From NCBI GenBank assembly GCA_019186985.1, contig JABARQ010000007.1, positions 36,441 through 100,440 on the forward strand: a stretch of DNA of 64,000 bases, read 5' to 3'. The notes under the pieces were generated by a model. It made no database searches. It was not told the origin of the DNA and was given only the letters and a program-made list of their open reading frames with translations. This stretch comes from Prosthecobacter sp. (GTDB lineage: Bacteria; Verrucomicrobiota; Verrucomicrobiia; Verrucomicrobiales; Verrucomicrobiaceae). A program made the translations under genes and the position numbers. Below, one piece after another: positions 46,595 through 56,376 of this stretch (the first letter of the stretch is position 1; each line of letters starts with the position of its first letter).

Positions 46595-46981
46595 ATGATG
46601 GACCTGGAAGTTTCCCGGCTGAAATCGCTGCTGCGCGCCCTGGCGCTCTATGGCGAGGCGCGCGGACGGCTGCTGCAGATCGAGGCCCAGGAGGCCGGAG
46701 TCAAGTTCACCGCCATCCTGCTGCTGGTCGGATTTGCCTCCGCCTTCCTGATCTTCGGATGGCTGCTGGCCATGCCGGCCCTGGTCTGGCTGGTCTCAAA
46801 CCATCAAGGATGGCCCTGGTGGAAGGTCGCCCTGGGGGCCGCAGGGGCGCATCTGTTGCTCGGCCTGATTTTCCTCCTGAGGCTCAGGGTGCTGCTGGCC
46901 CGGCTGCAGGTCTTTGAAGAAACCTTCAAGCAGTTCCAACGCGACCGCGAATGGCTAGGAACATCCCAACCCAAAAACTGA
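46595..46981 (+). CDS. YqjE-like (DUF1469, phage-holin-type) membrane protein
   Basis: The 128-residue product has two membrane helices (FTAILLLVGFASAFLIFGWLLAMPALVW and VALGAAGAHLLLGLIFLLRL) and a short helical tail, the YqjE layout. It lies 52 bases after the YqjD-like gene and its last 31 bases overlap the next frame. Function in the family is unsettled; it goes with YqjD in many genomes. Confidence 0.82.
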   Translation: MMDLEVSRLKSLLRALALYGEARGRLLQIEAQEAGVKFTAILLLVGFASAFLIFGWLLAMPALVWLVSNHQGWPWWKVALGAAGAHLLLGLIFLLRLRVLLARLQVFEETFKQFQRDREWLGTSQPKN

Positions 46982-47379
46982 GCCCCAAGGAACAGGCGCT
47001 TCGTGACCTGGACGAGGCACGCACCCAGCTCGGCGCCCATGTGCAACTCGCCAGTGAGGCCCTGAACCCGCGTGAACTGCTCAGGCACTCCCTGCAAAAA
47101 CACGCCTGGGCCTGGGCGCTTGCCGCCTGCGTGGGCGGAACGCTCGTCTGGAAGCTCGCCTCGCCTTCCAGGCGCGGGAAATTTGATCGTGACATCTCCG
47201 GTGCTTCCGATAGAAAAAACGGCTTTATTGCACTGCTCATGCAGCCCGTTCTCGGCATGGCCAGGCAGGCTGCACTGAAATTCGGCTCCCAGTTCCTCCA
47301 AACCTATTTAACAACCCAGTTCTCCCACCACGCGGCCACCTCCACAACCGCGCCTGACGCCTCCCAAGACCATGTCTGA
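46951..47379 (+). CDS. YqjK-like small membrane protein
   Basis: A 142-residue product with an N-terminal charged helix (LRDLDEARTQLGAHVQLASEAL), one membrane helix (AWAWALAACVGGTLVWKLA) and a second amphipathic or membrane segment (about 95-118). It overlaps the YqjE-like gene by 31 bases and the pilT gene by 8, so translation of the three is likely coupled. I recognise it by position and layout rather than by motif. Confidence 0.7.
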   Translation: MARNIPTQKLSPKEQALRDLDEARTQLGAHVQLASEALNPRELLRHSLQKHAWAWALAACVGGTLVWKLASPSRRGKFDRDISGASDRKNGFIALLMQPVLGMARQAALKFGSQFLQTYLTTQFSHHAATSTTAPDASQDHV

Positions 47380-48472
47380 CCAAGCCGCCCCCCAAGACCT
47401 TGTGCCCGTTCTGGGCTCCGTGGATGACTACCTTCGCTTCTGCATGCAGTATGATGCCAGCGACCTCCACCTCGCCACCGCCTGCCAGCCGATCTGGCGC
47501 CGCTACGGCACCCTGGGGCCGATCTGGCACAACGGCGCCCAGCTGACGGCCGAAGACACCCGCCGCCTGGCCTATGGCTTTCTCAGCGAGGACAAGATCC
47601 GCAGGCTGGAGGAGCGTGGCGACGTGGACTTCGCCTACTCCACCGAATTCGGCCGCTTCCGCGCCTCCGTCGTTCACCAGCGCCTTGGCATCGACATCAC
47701 CTTCCGCATCATCAGCACCCATGTGCGCACCATCGAGGAGCTGGAACTGCCGGACACCGTCCGCACCCTGATCCGTTATCACAACGGCCTCATCCTGGTC
47801 ACAGGTCCGGTCGGCTGCGGCAAGTCCACCACCCTCGCCGCCCTGGTTGACGCCATCAACAAGGAACGTCACGACCACATCATCACCCTGGAGGAGCCGA
47901 TCGAATACGTCATCGAGCCCAAGGGCTGCCATGTGAACCAGCGCGAGGTCGGCACGCACACCCAGTCCTTCGCGGCAGCCCTGCGCGGAGCCCTTCGTGA
48001 GGACCCTGACATCATCATGGTGGGTGAAATGCGCGATCTGGAGACCATCTCCCTGGCCATCACCGCCGCCGAAACCGGTCACCTGGTGCTCGGGACCCTC
48101 CACACCGGAAACTCCGCCCGAACCCTGGACCGCGTGCTGGATGTCTTCCCGCCAGACCAGCGCGACCAGATCCGCATCATGGTGTCCGAATCCCTCCGCG
48201 GCATCGTCTCCCAGCAGCTGGTGCCCAAGGCCGATGGCAACGGCCGCGCCATGGCCCTTGAGCTCCTGGTCAACACGCCCGCCGTCGCCGCGTGCATCCG
48301 GGATGGCAAGACCTTCATGCTCAACGGCGTGATGCAGACCGGCAAGAACGTCGGCATGATCACCATGGATGACTCCCTGCGCAACCTCTACAGCAAGGGC
48401 CTCATCAGCCGCGAGGAGTGCGAATCAAGGGCCGAAGACAAGCAGCAGATGAAGCTCTTCTTCCAGAGCTGA
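47372..48472 (+). CDS. pilT: PilT-family retraction ATPase (first of two)
   Basis: The 366-residue product is a PilT/VirB11-type ATPase. The Walker A GPVGCGKS is at 145-152, with Cys in place of the common Ser; Walker B EDPDIIMVGEMRDLET, the Asp box EEPIEYVIE and LHTGNSARTLDRVLDVFP follow. It drives type IV pilus retraction. It overlaps the YqjK-like gene by 8 bases and is followed after 50 bases by a second PilT-type gene. The QLVPK and DDSL motifs near the C-terminus match the family. Confidence 0.93.
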   Translation: MSDQAAPQDLVPVLGSVDDYLRFCMQYDASDLHLATACQPIWRRYGTLGPIWHNGAQLTAEDTRRLAYGFLSEDKIRRLEERGDVDFAYSTEFGRFRASVVHQRLGIDITFRIISTHVRTIEELELPDTVRTLIRYHNGLILVTGPVGCGKSTTLAALVDAINKERHDHIITLEEPIEYVIEPKGCHVNQREVGTHTQSFAAALRGALREDPDIIMVGEMRDLETISLAITAAETGHLVLGTLHTGNSARTLDRVLDVFPPDQRDQIRIMVSESLRGIVSQQLVPKADGNGRAMALELLVNTPAVAACIRDGKTFMLNGVMQTGKNVGMITMDDSLRNLYSKGLISREECESRAEDKQQMKLFFQS

Positions 48473-48522
48473 CCCAGCCATCGACCTGAACCTCCAACGA
48501 CCTTCATCCCCTCCCTTCGTCC

Positions 48523-49632
48523 ATGCCTGTCATCGACCAACTCTTCCAGACCCTCATTGAACTGGGCGGCTCCGACCTCCACCTCAGCGAAGGACAGCCA
48601 CCCAAGGTGCGCGTCCACGGCAGCATCAGCCCCATCTCCGACCAGCTCCTGACCTCCGAATCCATGGAGCTCATGATGCGGGAAATCTGCGACCCCAAGA
48701 GCTGGGAGCGCTATGTCGAAAAAGGCGACCTCGACTTTGCCTATGAAATGGATGAGGAACACCGCTTCCGCTGCAACTACCTCAAGCAGCAGAACGGCTA
48801 CGGCGCCGTCTTCCGCATCATCCCCACCAAGATCGCCAGCCTTGAGCAGCTCGGCATCCCTCCCGTCGTCAAGGAGTTCGGCCACCTGCGCAGCGGCCTC
48901 GTCCTGGTGACCGGCCCCACGGGCTCCGGCAAGTCCACGACCCTGGCCGCCCTGCTGGACTACATCAACACCAACTTCAGGCGCCACATCATCACCGTCG
49001 AGGAGCCCATCGAGTTCGTTCACCGCAACAAGAAGAGCATCATCACCCAGCGTGAGGTGCCCATCCAGACCCCCAGCTTCGCCGACGGCCTGCGCGCCGC
49101 CCTCCGCCAGGATGCCGACATCGTGCTGGTGGGGGAAATGCGCGACCTCGAAACCATCTCGCTCGCCCTCACCGCCGCTGAAACCGGCCTGCTCGTCTTC
49201 GGCACCCTGCACACCAACAACGCCCGCAAGACCGTTGACCGCATCATCGACGTCTTCCCGTCCGAACAGCAGAGCCAGGTACGCACCATGCTGGCCGCCT
49301 CGCTGAAGGGCGTCGTCGCCCAGCTCCTCATGAAGAAGGCCGACGGCAAGGGGCGCGCCGCCGTGAACGAAATCATGATCTCCACTCCGGCGGTCGGCGC
49401 CATCATCCGTGAAGGCGCCACCCAGAAGCTCTATGATGTCATCATCGGCGGCAAGGCCCAGGGCATGCAGTTCATGGATGACAGCATCTGGCAGAAGCTC
49501 CGCGACGGCTACATCAGCCCGATGGAGGCCTACATGAAGGCCATCGACAAGGGCCGCTTCAAGGCGTTCCTGCCTCCGGAGGAACAGGCCCTGGCCAACG
49601 CGGGCGGCGGCGAGGAATCCAAGAAAAAGTAA
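48523..49632 (+). CDS. pilT: PilT-family retraction ATPase (second of two)
   Basis: The 369-residue product has GPTGSGKS at 131-138, EEPIEFVH, QDADIVLVGEMRDLET, LHTNNARKTVDRIIDVFPSEQQ and a C-terminal AIRE-type motif replaced by AIIREG. It begins with GSDLHLSEGQPPKVRVHG, the PilT N-domain. PilT/PilU pairs act together in retraction in other bacteria; which of the two here is the main motor cannot be told. A terminator follows. Confidence 0.94.
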   Translation: MPVIDQLFQTLIELGGSDLHLSEGQPPKVRVHGSISPISDQLLTSESMELMMREICDPKSWERYVEKGDLDFAYEMDEEHRFRCNYLKQQNGYGAVFRIIPTKIASLEQLGIPPVVKEFGHLRSGLVLVTGPTGSGKSTTLAALLDYINTNFRRHIITVEEPIEFVHRNKKSIITQREVPIQTPSFADGLRAALRQDADIVLVGEMRDLETISLALTAAETGLLVFGTLHTNNARKTVDRIIDVFPSEQQSQVRTMLAASLKGVVAQLLMKKADGKGRAAVNEIMISTPAVGAIIREGATQKLYDVIIGGKAQGMQFMDDSIWQKLRDGYISPMEAYMKAIDKGRFKAFLPPEEQALANAGGGEESKKK

Positions 49633-49661
49633 GCACCGGAAGGCCACGCCTCTCCCCTTTG

Positions 49662-49698
49662 AAAGCGGCATGGAGCAATGCTTCCCTGCCGCTTTTTT
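49662..49698 (+). terminator. Intrinsic terminator after the pilT pair
   Basis: AAAGCGGCA (49662-49670) pairs with TGCCGCTTT (49687-49695) and runs into a T-tract ending at 49698. Loop is 16 bases. It lies between convergent genes. Confidence 0.88.
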
Positions 49699-49716
49699 CA
49701 TATCGGCCCCGCCGCT

Positions 49717-51564
49717 TTAGTCCTTCGGCCTGAACACCGGGGCAAGCAGCTCCAGCAGGGCGGAACGTGAAATGTAGAAGATGTCGGCATCCCCCTGCAC
49801 CTGGCCGTAAAAGAGGGTCGAGTTCATGTTGCCGGCCTGGGTCGGGGAAAAACTCAGGATGATGTCCTTGGTCGGCCCTGAGGAGACGCCTGGTTCGCCA
49901 AGGGTGATCACAATCCGCAGCGAAGGATTCTGCAGGGCTCCGATGGCGTTGGTGATGTCTCCAACCCAGTCATGGGCGTTAAGCTTGGACAAGGCCTCCG
50001 CCAGACGGTCCGCCTTCACCCGGTCCAGCATCGACGTGATGTCCTGTCCGGCCCTGGCACCGCTCCACTGGGCCGTCGACGGGTCATAGTTCAGGACGGT
50101 CGGAGGCGCCGTGCCAGCCCCCAGGCTGATCCGCCTCAGGGCAAACTGGCTGAAACGCAGGACGCCAAGCCCCTTCCACTTGATCGGCTCCTGGGGAATG
50201 GCCGGCAGGATCGTGGCATCCACACGGTAGACGGAGGGGGACTGCTCATACTTGGCGTAAAACTCCGTGCTCTCCTTGTTGGCGCCGAAGAGCAGCGTCT
50301 CCGCCCTGCCTGCCGCCGTGGCCCAGGCAACCTTCAGGAACGGCGCGTCCAGTCCATAGGAACCAAGGCTGGATGCGCTGTCCGCCGCAAAATCAAGGAC
50401 CTCGTAGGAGTTCAAGGTCTCAAAAAAGCGTCCGACACGGTCGCCGTTGGCACGCACCAGGCGCCCGCCACGCCCGGCAAACCAGGAGTTGTTCTGCTTC
50501 TCCAGGTGGATGGGCTGATGCAGGGCGCTCGTGATGTCGATCGTGGTCACGGCTTCCGGATCGATCCGGGCGAGCATGCGGTCACGAAGCTGGTTAGGCT
50601 CGGCCCAGAGCCGGGGCAGGTCCTTCGAGATGACGGTGAAAGCCGGCTTCCGGTGGCTGACCCGAGCCTTGGTCTCGGCCGCCCCGGCAGGCTCCGGCCT
50701 TTGCAGCAGCATTTCAAGGGGAGCCTGCCCGCCCCCCAGGCTGACAAGCACCTTCATCTCACTGGACGTGATGCCCAGCTCATCCTGCGGCTTCACCGCG
50801 CCGCCGGTGCCGGCGGACGTCTCCTGTGCGTCCTTGATCGTGAGGTTGAGCAGCGCCGAAAGCAGGTCGTTGACCCTTTCCGTGCTGGCACGCACCTGCA
50901 GCGGTTTCACCAGCTCCCAGGCCTGGCCTTCCGCGCCACGCGCCAGTTCGATCTGGCCGCCCGCGTGGATGAGCTTGACCCCGGCCACATCACCGGCGGG
51001 AAGGCGGAGCAGCTTGGGATCACGCCACTCGTTGGGAACCGCCTTGAGCAGGTCCGGCAGCAGCGTTCGAGCCACATAAGAGGCCGGCTGCCCGGCGCCT
51101 TCAACGGACCGCAGCACCAGGTAATGAGTTCCGCCCACAGGTGCGGCCGTTCCCATGCCGAGGTTCAGCACTTCCTTCGTTCCGTTCTTGAGCCTGACCA
51201 CATGCCCGGGCTTTTCAAGAAGGGTGCGCGCCCAGGTGTCGGCATCAAACTCCGTGCGATGCACACGGTTGAGCCAGCCCGTCGCACGGATTTCCGTGAG
51301 AAGCTTGTCGACCCGTTCAGGGTCCGCGAGGTCATTGAAGGGCCTGCGCACCCACCACCGGCCCCCATCCCACTGAAGGCTGACTCCATCCCCACCCTCC
51401 GAGTCAATTTCGACCTGGGTGATGGCCTTGGGATCAAAGCGTACCGGCCCCTTGCGCATTTCCGCCAGCTCACGGGTGCTGGGCAGGTAGCGTTCAATGC
51501 CAAGGATCCCGGCCCCGAGCAGGGCGGCGATGAATAAGAGGATGAGGGTGGACTTGAAGCTCAT
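49717..51564 (-). CDS. DUF4340 membrane-anchored protein
   Basis: The 615-residue product has one N-terminal membrane helix (STLILLFIAALLGAGILGI) and a long beta-rich exported part with repeating segments such as WVRRPFNDLADPERVDKLLTEI, ELGITSSEMKVLVSLG and SYEVLDFAADSASSLGSYGLDAP. This is the DUF4340 pattern, whose members usually lie next to a Gld-type ABC transporter (GldA/F/G). No such transporter is in the window; only convergent pilT genes and purE are adjacent. Function is unknown. Confidence 0.85.
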   Translation of the reverse strand: MSFKSTLILLFIAALLGAGILGIERYLPSTRELAEMRKGPVRFDPKAITQVEIDSEGGDGVSLQWDGGRWWVRRPFNDLADPERVDKLLTEIRATGWLNRVHRTEFDADTWARTLLEKPGHVVRLKNGTKEVLNLGMGTAAPVGGTHYLVLRSVEGAGQPASYVARTLLPDLLKAVPNEWRDPKLLRLPAGDVAGVKLIHAGGQIELARGAEGQAWELVKPLQVRASTERVNDLLSALLNLTIKDAQETSAGTGGAVKPQDELGITSSEMKVLVSLGGGQAPLEMLLQRPEPAGAAETKARVSHRKPAFTVISKDLPRLWAEPNQLRDRMLARIDPEAVTTIDITSALHQPIHLEKQNNSWFAGRGGRLVRANGDRVGRFFETLNSYEVLDFAADSASSLGSYGLDAPFLKVAWATAAGRAETLLFGANKESTEFYAKYEQSPSVYRVDATILPAIPQEPIKWKGLGVLRFSQFALRRISLGAGTAPPTVLNYDPSTAQWSGARAGQDITSMLDRVKADRLAEALSKLNAHDWVGDITNAIGALQNPSLRIVITLGEPGVSSGPTKDIILSFSPTQAGNMNSTLFYGQVQGDADIFYISRSALLELLAPVFRPKD

Positions 51565-51625
51565 GATTCCAGACAGGCGGGAGGCCGGCCTTGAAGGCGG
51601 CGCTCGGATGGATCGTTCGGCGTCA

Positions 51626-52135
51626 CTAGACGGATTCCTGGGGTGCCTCGAGCTCCTTCTGGCTCTCCAGAACCTTGGCCGTCTGTCGTTCCCGGAAGCT
51701 CCTCAGCTTTTCGCCCAGCGCAGGATCGCCAGCCGCCAGCATGGAGACCGCGAAGAGCCCGGCGTTGATGGCTCCGGCATTGCCGATGGCAAACGTGGCC
51801 ACCGGCACGCCTCCGGGCATCTGCACGATCGAGTACAGGCTGTCGACCCCGCTGAGCGCGCGGCTTGAAACGGGCACGCCGAGCACGGGCAGGAGGGTCA
51901 TGCTGGCCGTCATGCCCGGAAGGTGGGCGGCGCCTCCCGCCCCGGCGATGATGCAGCGCAGCCCCCGGCCTTCCGCCGTTCTGGCATAGTCATAAAGCAG
52001 CTCCGGCGTCCGATGCGCGCTGACCACCTTCTTTTCATAGGGCACTCCAAAGTCTTCCAGCACCTGGGCGGCGTTCTGCATGGTGGGCCAGTCGGAGCTT
52101 GAGCCCATGATGATGCCAACAACGGGTTGTGTCAT
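51626..52135 (-). CDS. purE: N5-carboxyaminoimidazole ribonucleotide mutase
   Basis: The 169-residue product shows the PurE signatures [32 protein letters not shown] with His41, [14 protein letters not shown] and [15 protein letters not shown]. It converts N5-CAIR to CAIR in purine synthesis. purK is not adjacent. It sits 40 bases after the nupC-type gene on the same strand and 61 bases upstream of the DUF4340 gene. Confidence 0.96.
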   Translation of the reverse strand: MTQPVVGIIMGSSSDWPTMQNAAQVLEDFGVPYEKKVVSAHRTPELLYDYARTAEGRGLRCIIAGAGGAAHLPGMTASMTLLPVLGVPVSSRALSGVDSLYSIVQMPGGVPVATFAIGNAGAINAGLFAVSMLAAGDPALGEKLRSFRERQTAKVLESQKELEAPQESV

Positions 52136-52175
52136 AAGTCGGCAGTCCTAACCCGGCCCGTGACAAACGCAACCT

Positions 52176-53417
52176 TCAGCGCAACAGCAGCCCGGCGATG
52201 CCTGCGGTGCAGTAGCAGGCCAGAATCCCGGCCGTCATGGCCTTCAGCCCCAGGCCGGCAAGGACCGCCCTTCGCGACTCCGCCAGCGCTCCGATGCCGC
52301 CGATCTGGATGGCGATGCTGGCAAAGTTGGCAAACCCGCAGAGCGCATAGGTCGTGATGACGACGCTTTCAGGCTGAAGTGAGCGCGCCCTGCTCAGGGA
52401 CAGGTAGCCGACAAACTCATTCAGCACAATGCGCTCGCCCAGGATGCCTCCGACGGTGAGGCAGTCTTTCCATGGCACGCCCATCAGCCAGGCAAAGGGG
52501 GCGTTGACCCATCCCAGCACGAGCTGCAGCGGCCTCGCCTCCTCGATGCCTGCCAGGCTCAGCCCCCGGGACAGAAGCCAGTTGGACATCGACACAAGGG
52601 CGACAAACGCCATCAGCATGGCCATGACATTGACCGCCAGCTTCATGCCCTCGGCCGCCCCCTGGCAAAGGGCGTCGAGGCCGTTGACGCTTGGTTTTTC
52701 AACAGGGTTCCCGGTGACATGCCCGATCCCGCACGCCTCGGTTTCCGGCACCATGATCTTGGCCATCATCAGCGAGGCAGGCGCGCTCATGACCGAAGCG
52801 GTGAGCAGGTGACCCGGGGAGATTCCGAAACCGACATAAGCCGCCAGCACCCCGCCGGCGATCGTCGCCATCCCGCCGGTCATCAGGGCCATGAGCTCAC
52901 TGCGCGTCATGCTGGCAAGATAGGGCCTGACCAGCAGGGGAGCCTCCGTCTGTCCCATGAACGTGTTGGCGGCGGCGGCCAGGCTTTCACTCCCGCTCGT
53001 CCTCATGACCAGCCTCATCACCAGCGCCATGCAACGCACGATCATCTGCAGGACGCCGTAGTGATAAAGCAGGGCCGACAGTGATGACACCAGGATGATC
53101 GTGCCGGTGACGGACACCGCGAACAGGAAGGCGTTTTCACTGCCCCACTTTTCGGCGAGCAGCTGCGGGTTGGCGAGAGGGCCGAACACCATGGCCGTCC
53201 CCTCGGCGGAAAAACCCATCAGCCGGCGGAACAGCGCATCAAGGCGCTCAAAAAAGGCCTCTCCGGCACGGGTTCGGAGAATCAGCCATGCAAGCAAGGC
53301 CTGCAGGCCAAGCCCCGACAGCACCGTCCGCCAGGGAAACAGCCGCCTGTTTTCCGAGAGCAGCCACGCCACCCCGATGAAGGCAAGAATTCCAAACAGC
53401 CCGGCGGTATGATTCAT
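52176..53417 (-). CDS. NupC-type concentrative nucleoside transporter
   Basis: The 413-residue product has at least nine hydrophobic segments and the CNT signatures: TGTIILVSSLSALLYHYGVLQMIV, ANTFMGQTEAPLLVRPYL, MTGGMATIAGGVLAAYVGFGI and LVSMSNWLL. It should import nucleosides with sodium or protons. Lying next to purE, purine salvage and synthesis are plausibly read together. The frame starts at an ATG 20 or so bases after the hypothetical gene end. Confidence 0.92.
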   Translation of the reverse strand: MNHTAGLFGILAFIGVAWLLSENRRLFPWRTVLSGLGLQALLAWLILRTRAGEAFFERLDALFRRLMGFSAEGTAMVFGPLANPQLLAEKWGSENAFLFAVSVTGTIILVSSLSALLYHYGVLQMIVRCMALVMRLVMRTSGSESLAAAANTFMGQTEAPLLVRPYLASMTRSELMALMTGGMATIAGGVLAAYVGFGISPGHLLTASVMSAPASLMMAKIMVPETEACGIGHVTGNPVEKPSVNGLDALCQGAAEGMKLAVNVMAMLMAFVALVSMSNWLLSRGLSLAGIEEARPLQLVLGWVNAPFAWLMGVPWKDCLTVGGILGERIVLNEFVGYLSLSRARSLQPESVVITTYALCGFANFASIAIQIGGIGALAESRRAVLAGLGLKAMTAGILACYCTAGIAGLLLR

Positions 53418-53478
53418 GGCGCCAGACTCATGATGGGTTCTGCCTGAAAAACCTGCGGCCCGTGCGGAAGGCCGGAGT

Positions 53479-53838
53479 TCAATAGCCTCCGCCGCTTCTC
53501 GCGGGCGCCGCCCCCTGGATCTTGTTCACCTCGTTGATCCGGGACCAGTCCTCGGCGGATTTCTCCTTCGCCTCCATGCGGTCGCGATAGGTCACCCCCG
53601 CCACAAAACAGGCCACATCGGCCACCAGGAAGATCATCGCCACGCTGATCCCGTAGCTTTTCAGCTTCTCGTCGATGACCTTGTTCTTGTTGACTGAAAC
53701 GGGCTCGTTCCTGGCAAAGACCGACTGGAAAAGCCGGCGCCACTGCCTGGGCTCCCGGGAGACGCTGAAACACCAGACGAACAGCGCCGTCAGCACGATG
53801 CAGGCGATCTGATATTGCAGGGGAAAACGTTCGTCCAT
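53479..53838 (-). CDS. Small membrane protein of unknown function
   Basis: The 119-residue product has two hydrophobic segments (QIACIVLTALFVWCFSV and ISVAMIFLVADVACFVAGV) and a charged C-terminus ending GAAPARSGGGY. No family recognised. It lies between the nupC-type gene and pgi on the same strand. Confidence 0.65.
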   Translation of the reverse strand: MDERFPLQYQIACIVLTALFVWCFSVSREPRQWRRLFQSVFARNEPVSVNKNKVIDEKLKSYGISVAMIFLVADVACFVAGVTYRDRMEAKEKSAEDWSRINEVNKIQGAAPARSGGGY

Positions 53839-53905
53839 GGGCGGCGCGGCGGGAATTACCCTGCTGTTTTATGACGCCTCCCCCGGCATGGCAATGATGA
53901 TTCGA

Positions 53906-55474
53906 TCAACAGCGGGCAAAAGAATCCCCGGCAGGCGTCACCCCCCTGGCCACAAAGGCCCTGCCGTTGGCGGCAAGATGATTGAGCATGTGCCAGGCAT
54001 CCTCAGGATCGATGCCGACGGCCTGTGCCATGACCTCAGCCGTGGCCCCGGTGGCGGGCAGAGCCTCCAACACCGCCGCCATCTCCTTGAGGAAATCCCC
54101 GGCGGCCTTCTTGCCCGCCTCAACGCCAGGCTGGTGGTAGGCGTTCACATTCACCAGGGTTGCATAAAAGCCCACGGCCCGCTCGAACAGGGCGATCAGC
54201 ATGCCCACGCTGAAGGCGCTCACCTCGGAGACCGTCAGCGTGATGGATTCACGCCCCTTGTCGGCCAGGGCCTTGCGCGTGCCCCGCAGGAAGCCCTGAA
54301 GGTAGTCGCCGCTGGTGAAGCCGGGATCCACCTCCATCGAGGATCCGTCACGCGCCCTGGAAACCTCGATGAACGTGACAAAAAAGTTGTCCACCCCGTC
54401 ACGAAGCTGCTGAACGTAGGCGTGCTGGTCCGTCGAGCCCTTGTTGCCATAGACGGCGATGCCCTGGTTGACCACGTTGCCATCCAGGTCGTGCTCCTTG
54501 CCAAGCGACTCCATGACGAGCTGCTGGAGGTATTTCGAAAACAGCACCAGCCGGTCCTTGTAAGGCAGGACGACCATGTCCTTCGCGCCCCTGCCCTGGC
54601 CTGCGCTGTGCCACATCAGGGCAAGCAGCATGGCCGCGTTTTCACGCAGGGGCCGGCTGCGTGTTTCCGCATCCATCGCAGCGGCCCCCCGGAGAAGACC
54701 GCGCACGTCAACACCTTGCAGCGCAGCCGCAAGGGTTCCAACCGCGCTCATCACGCTGGTTCGCCCCCCGACCCAGTCCCACATGGGGAAACGGGCCAGC
54801 CAGCCACGCGCGGCGGCATGCCTGTCCAGCTCGCTGCCATCCCCGGTCACGGCGACCGCATGCTTCGCAAAATCAAGGCCTCGAGCCTTGTAGGCCGCCT
54901 CCGCCTCCAGCATGCCGTTGCGGGTCTCCTTGGTTCCTCCAGACTTGGAGATGACCAGCGTCAGCGTCGTCGCCAGATCATCACCGATCTGTCCCAGCAC
55001 ACGATCCATGCCGTCCGGATCCGTGTTGTCAAAAAAGTCGATCTTCAGCGGTGGCGTCACCGGCGTCACCGCCTGGGCGATGAACTGCGGCCCCAGGGCC
55101 GAACCTCCGATGCCCACGACAAGCACACGCGTGAACTTCCTGCCACCCGCCGAAAGAACCGCTCCCTGATGAACATCTGCGGCAAACTTCAGCGTGGCGG
55201 CAAGCGTGCCCTCGATCTCCTGCCGGAGCTCGGCGGGCGCCAGGGAGGCGTCACGCAGCCAGTAGTGGCCGACCATGCGCCCTTCATCCGGATTCGCGAT
55301 CGCCCCCGCCTCCAGGGCCTTCATCGCCGCAAAGGCCTCTTCAGCGGCCGGCGCCATCTTCTCAAACAGGCTCTCCTCAAAGCGCATCCGGCTGATGTCG
55401 ATGCCAAAGCCGAGCTGCGGATAGCGGACGAAGTACTGCTGAAAGCGATGCCAGGAGGATGCGGAGGTGTTCAT
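53906..55474 (-). CDS. pgi: Glucose-6-phosphate isomerase
   Basis: The ATG at 55474 gives a 522-residue product; the frame is open another 182 codons upstream but that stretch is antisense to the next gene. The PGI signatures are [49 protein letters not shown] and [20 protein letters not shown]. It interconverts glucose- and fructose-6-phosphate. The gene is divergent from the membrane protein at 55637. Confidence 0.94.
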   Translation of the reverse strand: MNTSASSWHRFQQYFVRYPQLGFGIDISRMRFEESLFEKMAPAAEEAFAAMKALEAGAIANPDEGRMVGHYWLRDASLAPAELRQEIEGTLAATLKFAADVHQGAVLSAGGRKFTRVLVVGIGGSALGPQFIAQAVTPVTPPLKIDFFDNTDPDGMDRVLGQIGDDLATTLTLVISKSGGTKETRNGMLEAEAAYKARGLDFAKHAVAVTGDGSELDRHAAARGWLARFPMWDWVGGRTSVMSAVGTLAAALQGVDVRGLLRGAAAMDAETRSRPLRENAAMLLALMWHSAGQGRGAKDMVVLPYKDRLVLFSKYLQQLVMESLGKEHDLDGNVVNQGIAVYGNKGSTDQHAYVQQLRDGVDNFFVTFIEVSRARDGSSMEVDPGFTSGDYLQGFLRGTRKALADKGRESITLTVSEVSAFSVGMLIALFERAVGFYATLVNVNAYHQPGVEAGKKAAGDFLKEMAAVLEALPATGATAEVMAQAVGIDPEDAWHMLNHLAANGRAFVARGVTPAGDSFARC

Positions 55475-55636
55475 GGGGATGCAGGCCGAACAAACACTTC
55501 TTGAACCTCGGTGCAACCCGGCAGTGAGCGGCGCCGCCCGGGTGCGCCATGAAAAGATTCCATCATGCGCATGAGCGTCGTTGCTCCGGCCTCTCCGGGA
55601 TTGCCAGAAGGCCCGGAAGCTGCTCTGTAATGACTG

Positions 55637-56362
55637 ATGGCCACGCCGACGACCGAGAACCAGCCGCACCCCATGACAGACCTGCTGATCACGGTTGTCG
55701 CCCCGTCTCTCATCCTCGAGCACCTTAGCAAGCCCGCCCTGCTCGGACCCGTGCCGGCCCTGCTGGCCGCCGTTGCCCTGCCTGCGGGCTTTGGCATCTA
55801 CTGCTGGCGCAGGACGCACGGGCTCAACTTCTTCTCCGCCTTCGGACTCGCCGCCGTCATCATCACCGGCGGCCTTGGCCTGCTCAGCCTGGATGCATTC
55901 TGGTTCGCCATCAAGGAGGCGGCATTTCCCGTGCTCCTGGGCCTGGCCTTCCCCCTCAGCCTGCAGGCAGGACGTCCGCTGGTCTCCGAGCTGCTGCTGA
56001 ACCCCCAGTTCATCAACCATCAGGCGTTGAACGCGGCCCTCGACACCGAACAGCGCCGGAAGGCCTTCCAGAAGCTGCTCGCGCTTTCCTCATGGGGCCT
56101 GGCCGCCACCATGCTGCTCTCCGCCCTGGCCAACACCCTGCTCGTGCTTCACTACCTTCGCGGCACCGTTCCGGGCAGCGAGGAATACATGCGCGCCATC
56201 GGCAGGCAGAACTGGGTCGGGGTGGTCGTGATCGGCATCCCCATGCTTGGAGCCACCGTTGCCCTGCTGTTCTGGATGCTGGGCAGGATTCAAGGCCTCA
56301 CCGGACTCCAGCGCGAGGATCTCATGGGGACGGGCCGCACCGTAAGACGAACCATCGGCTGA
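55637..56362 (+). CDS. VC0807-like multipass membrane protein
   Basis: The 241-residue product has five or six hydrophobic segments ([90 protein letters not shown]). Layout and size fit the VC0807/intracellular-septation-like group, which I assign tentatively. A second ATG at 55673 is possible. It is followed after 14 bases by the DUF3445 gene. Confidence 0.7.
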   Translation: MATPTTENQPHPMTDLLITVVAPSLILEHLSKPALLGPVPALLAAVALPAGFGIYCWRRTHGLNFFSAFGLAAVIITGGLGLLSLDAFWFAIKEAAFPVLLGLAFPLSLQAGRPLVSELLLNPQFINHQALNAALDTEQRRKAFQKLLALSSWGLAATMLLSALANTLLVLHYLRGTVPGSEEYMRAIGRQNWVGVVVIGIPMLGATVALLFWMLGRIQGLTGLQREDLMGTGRTVRRTIG

Positions 56363-56376
56363 AAGCATCCATCATC

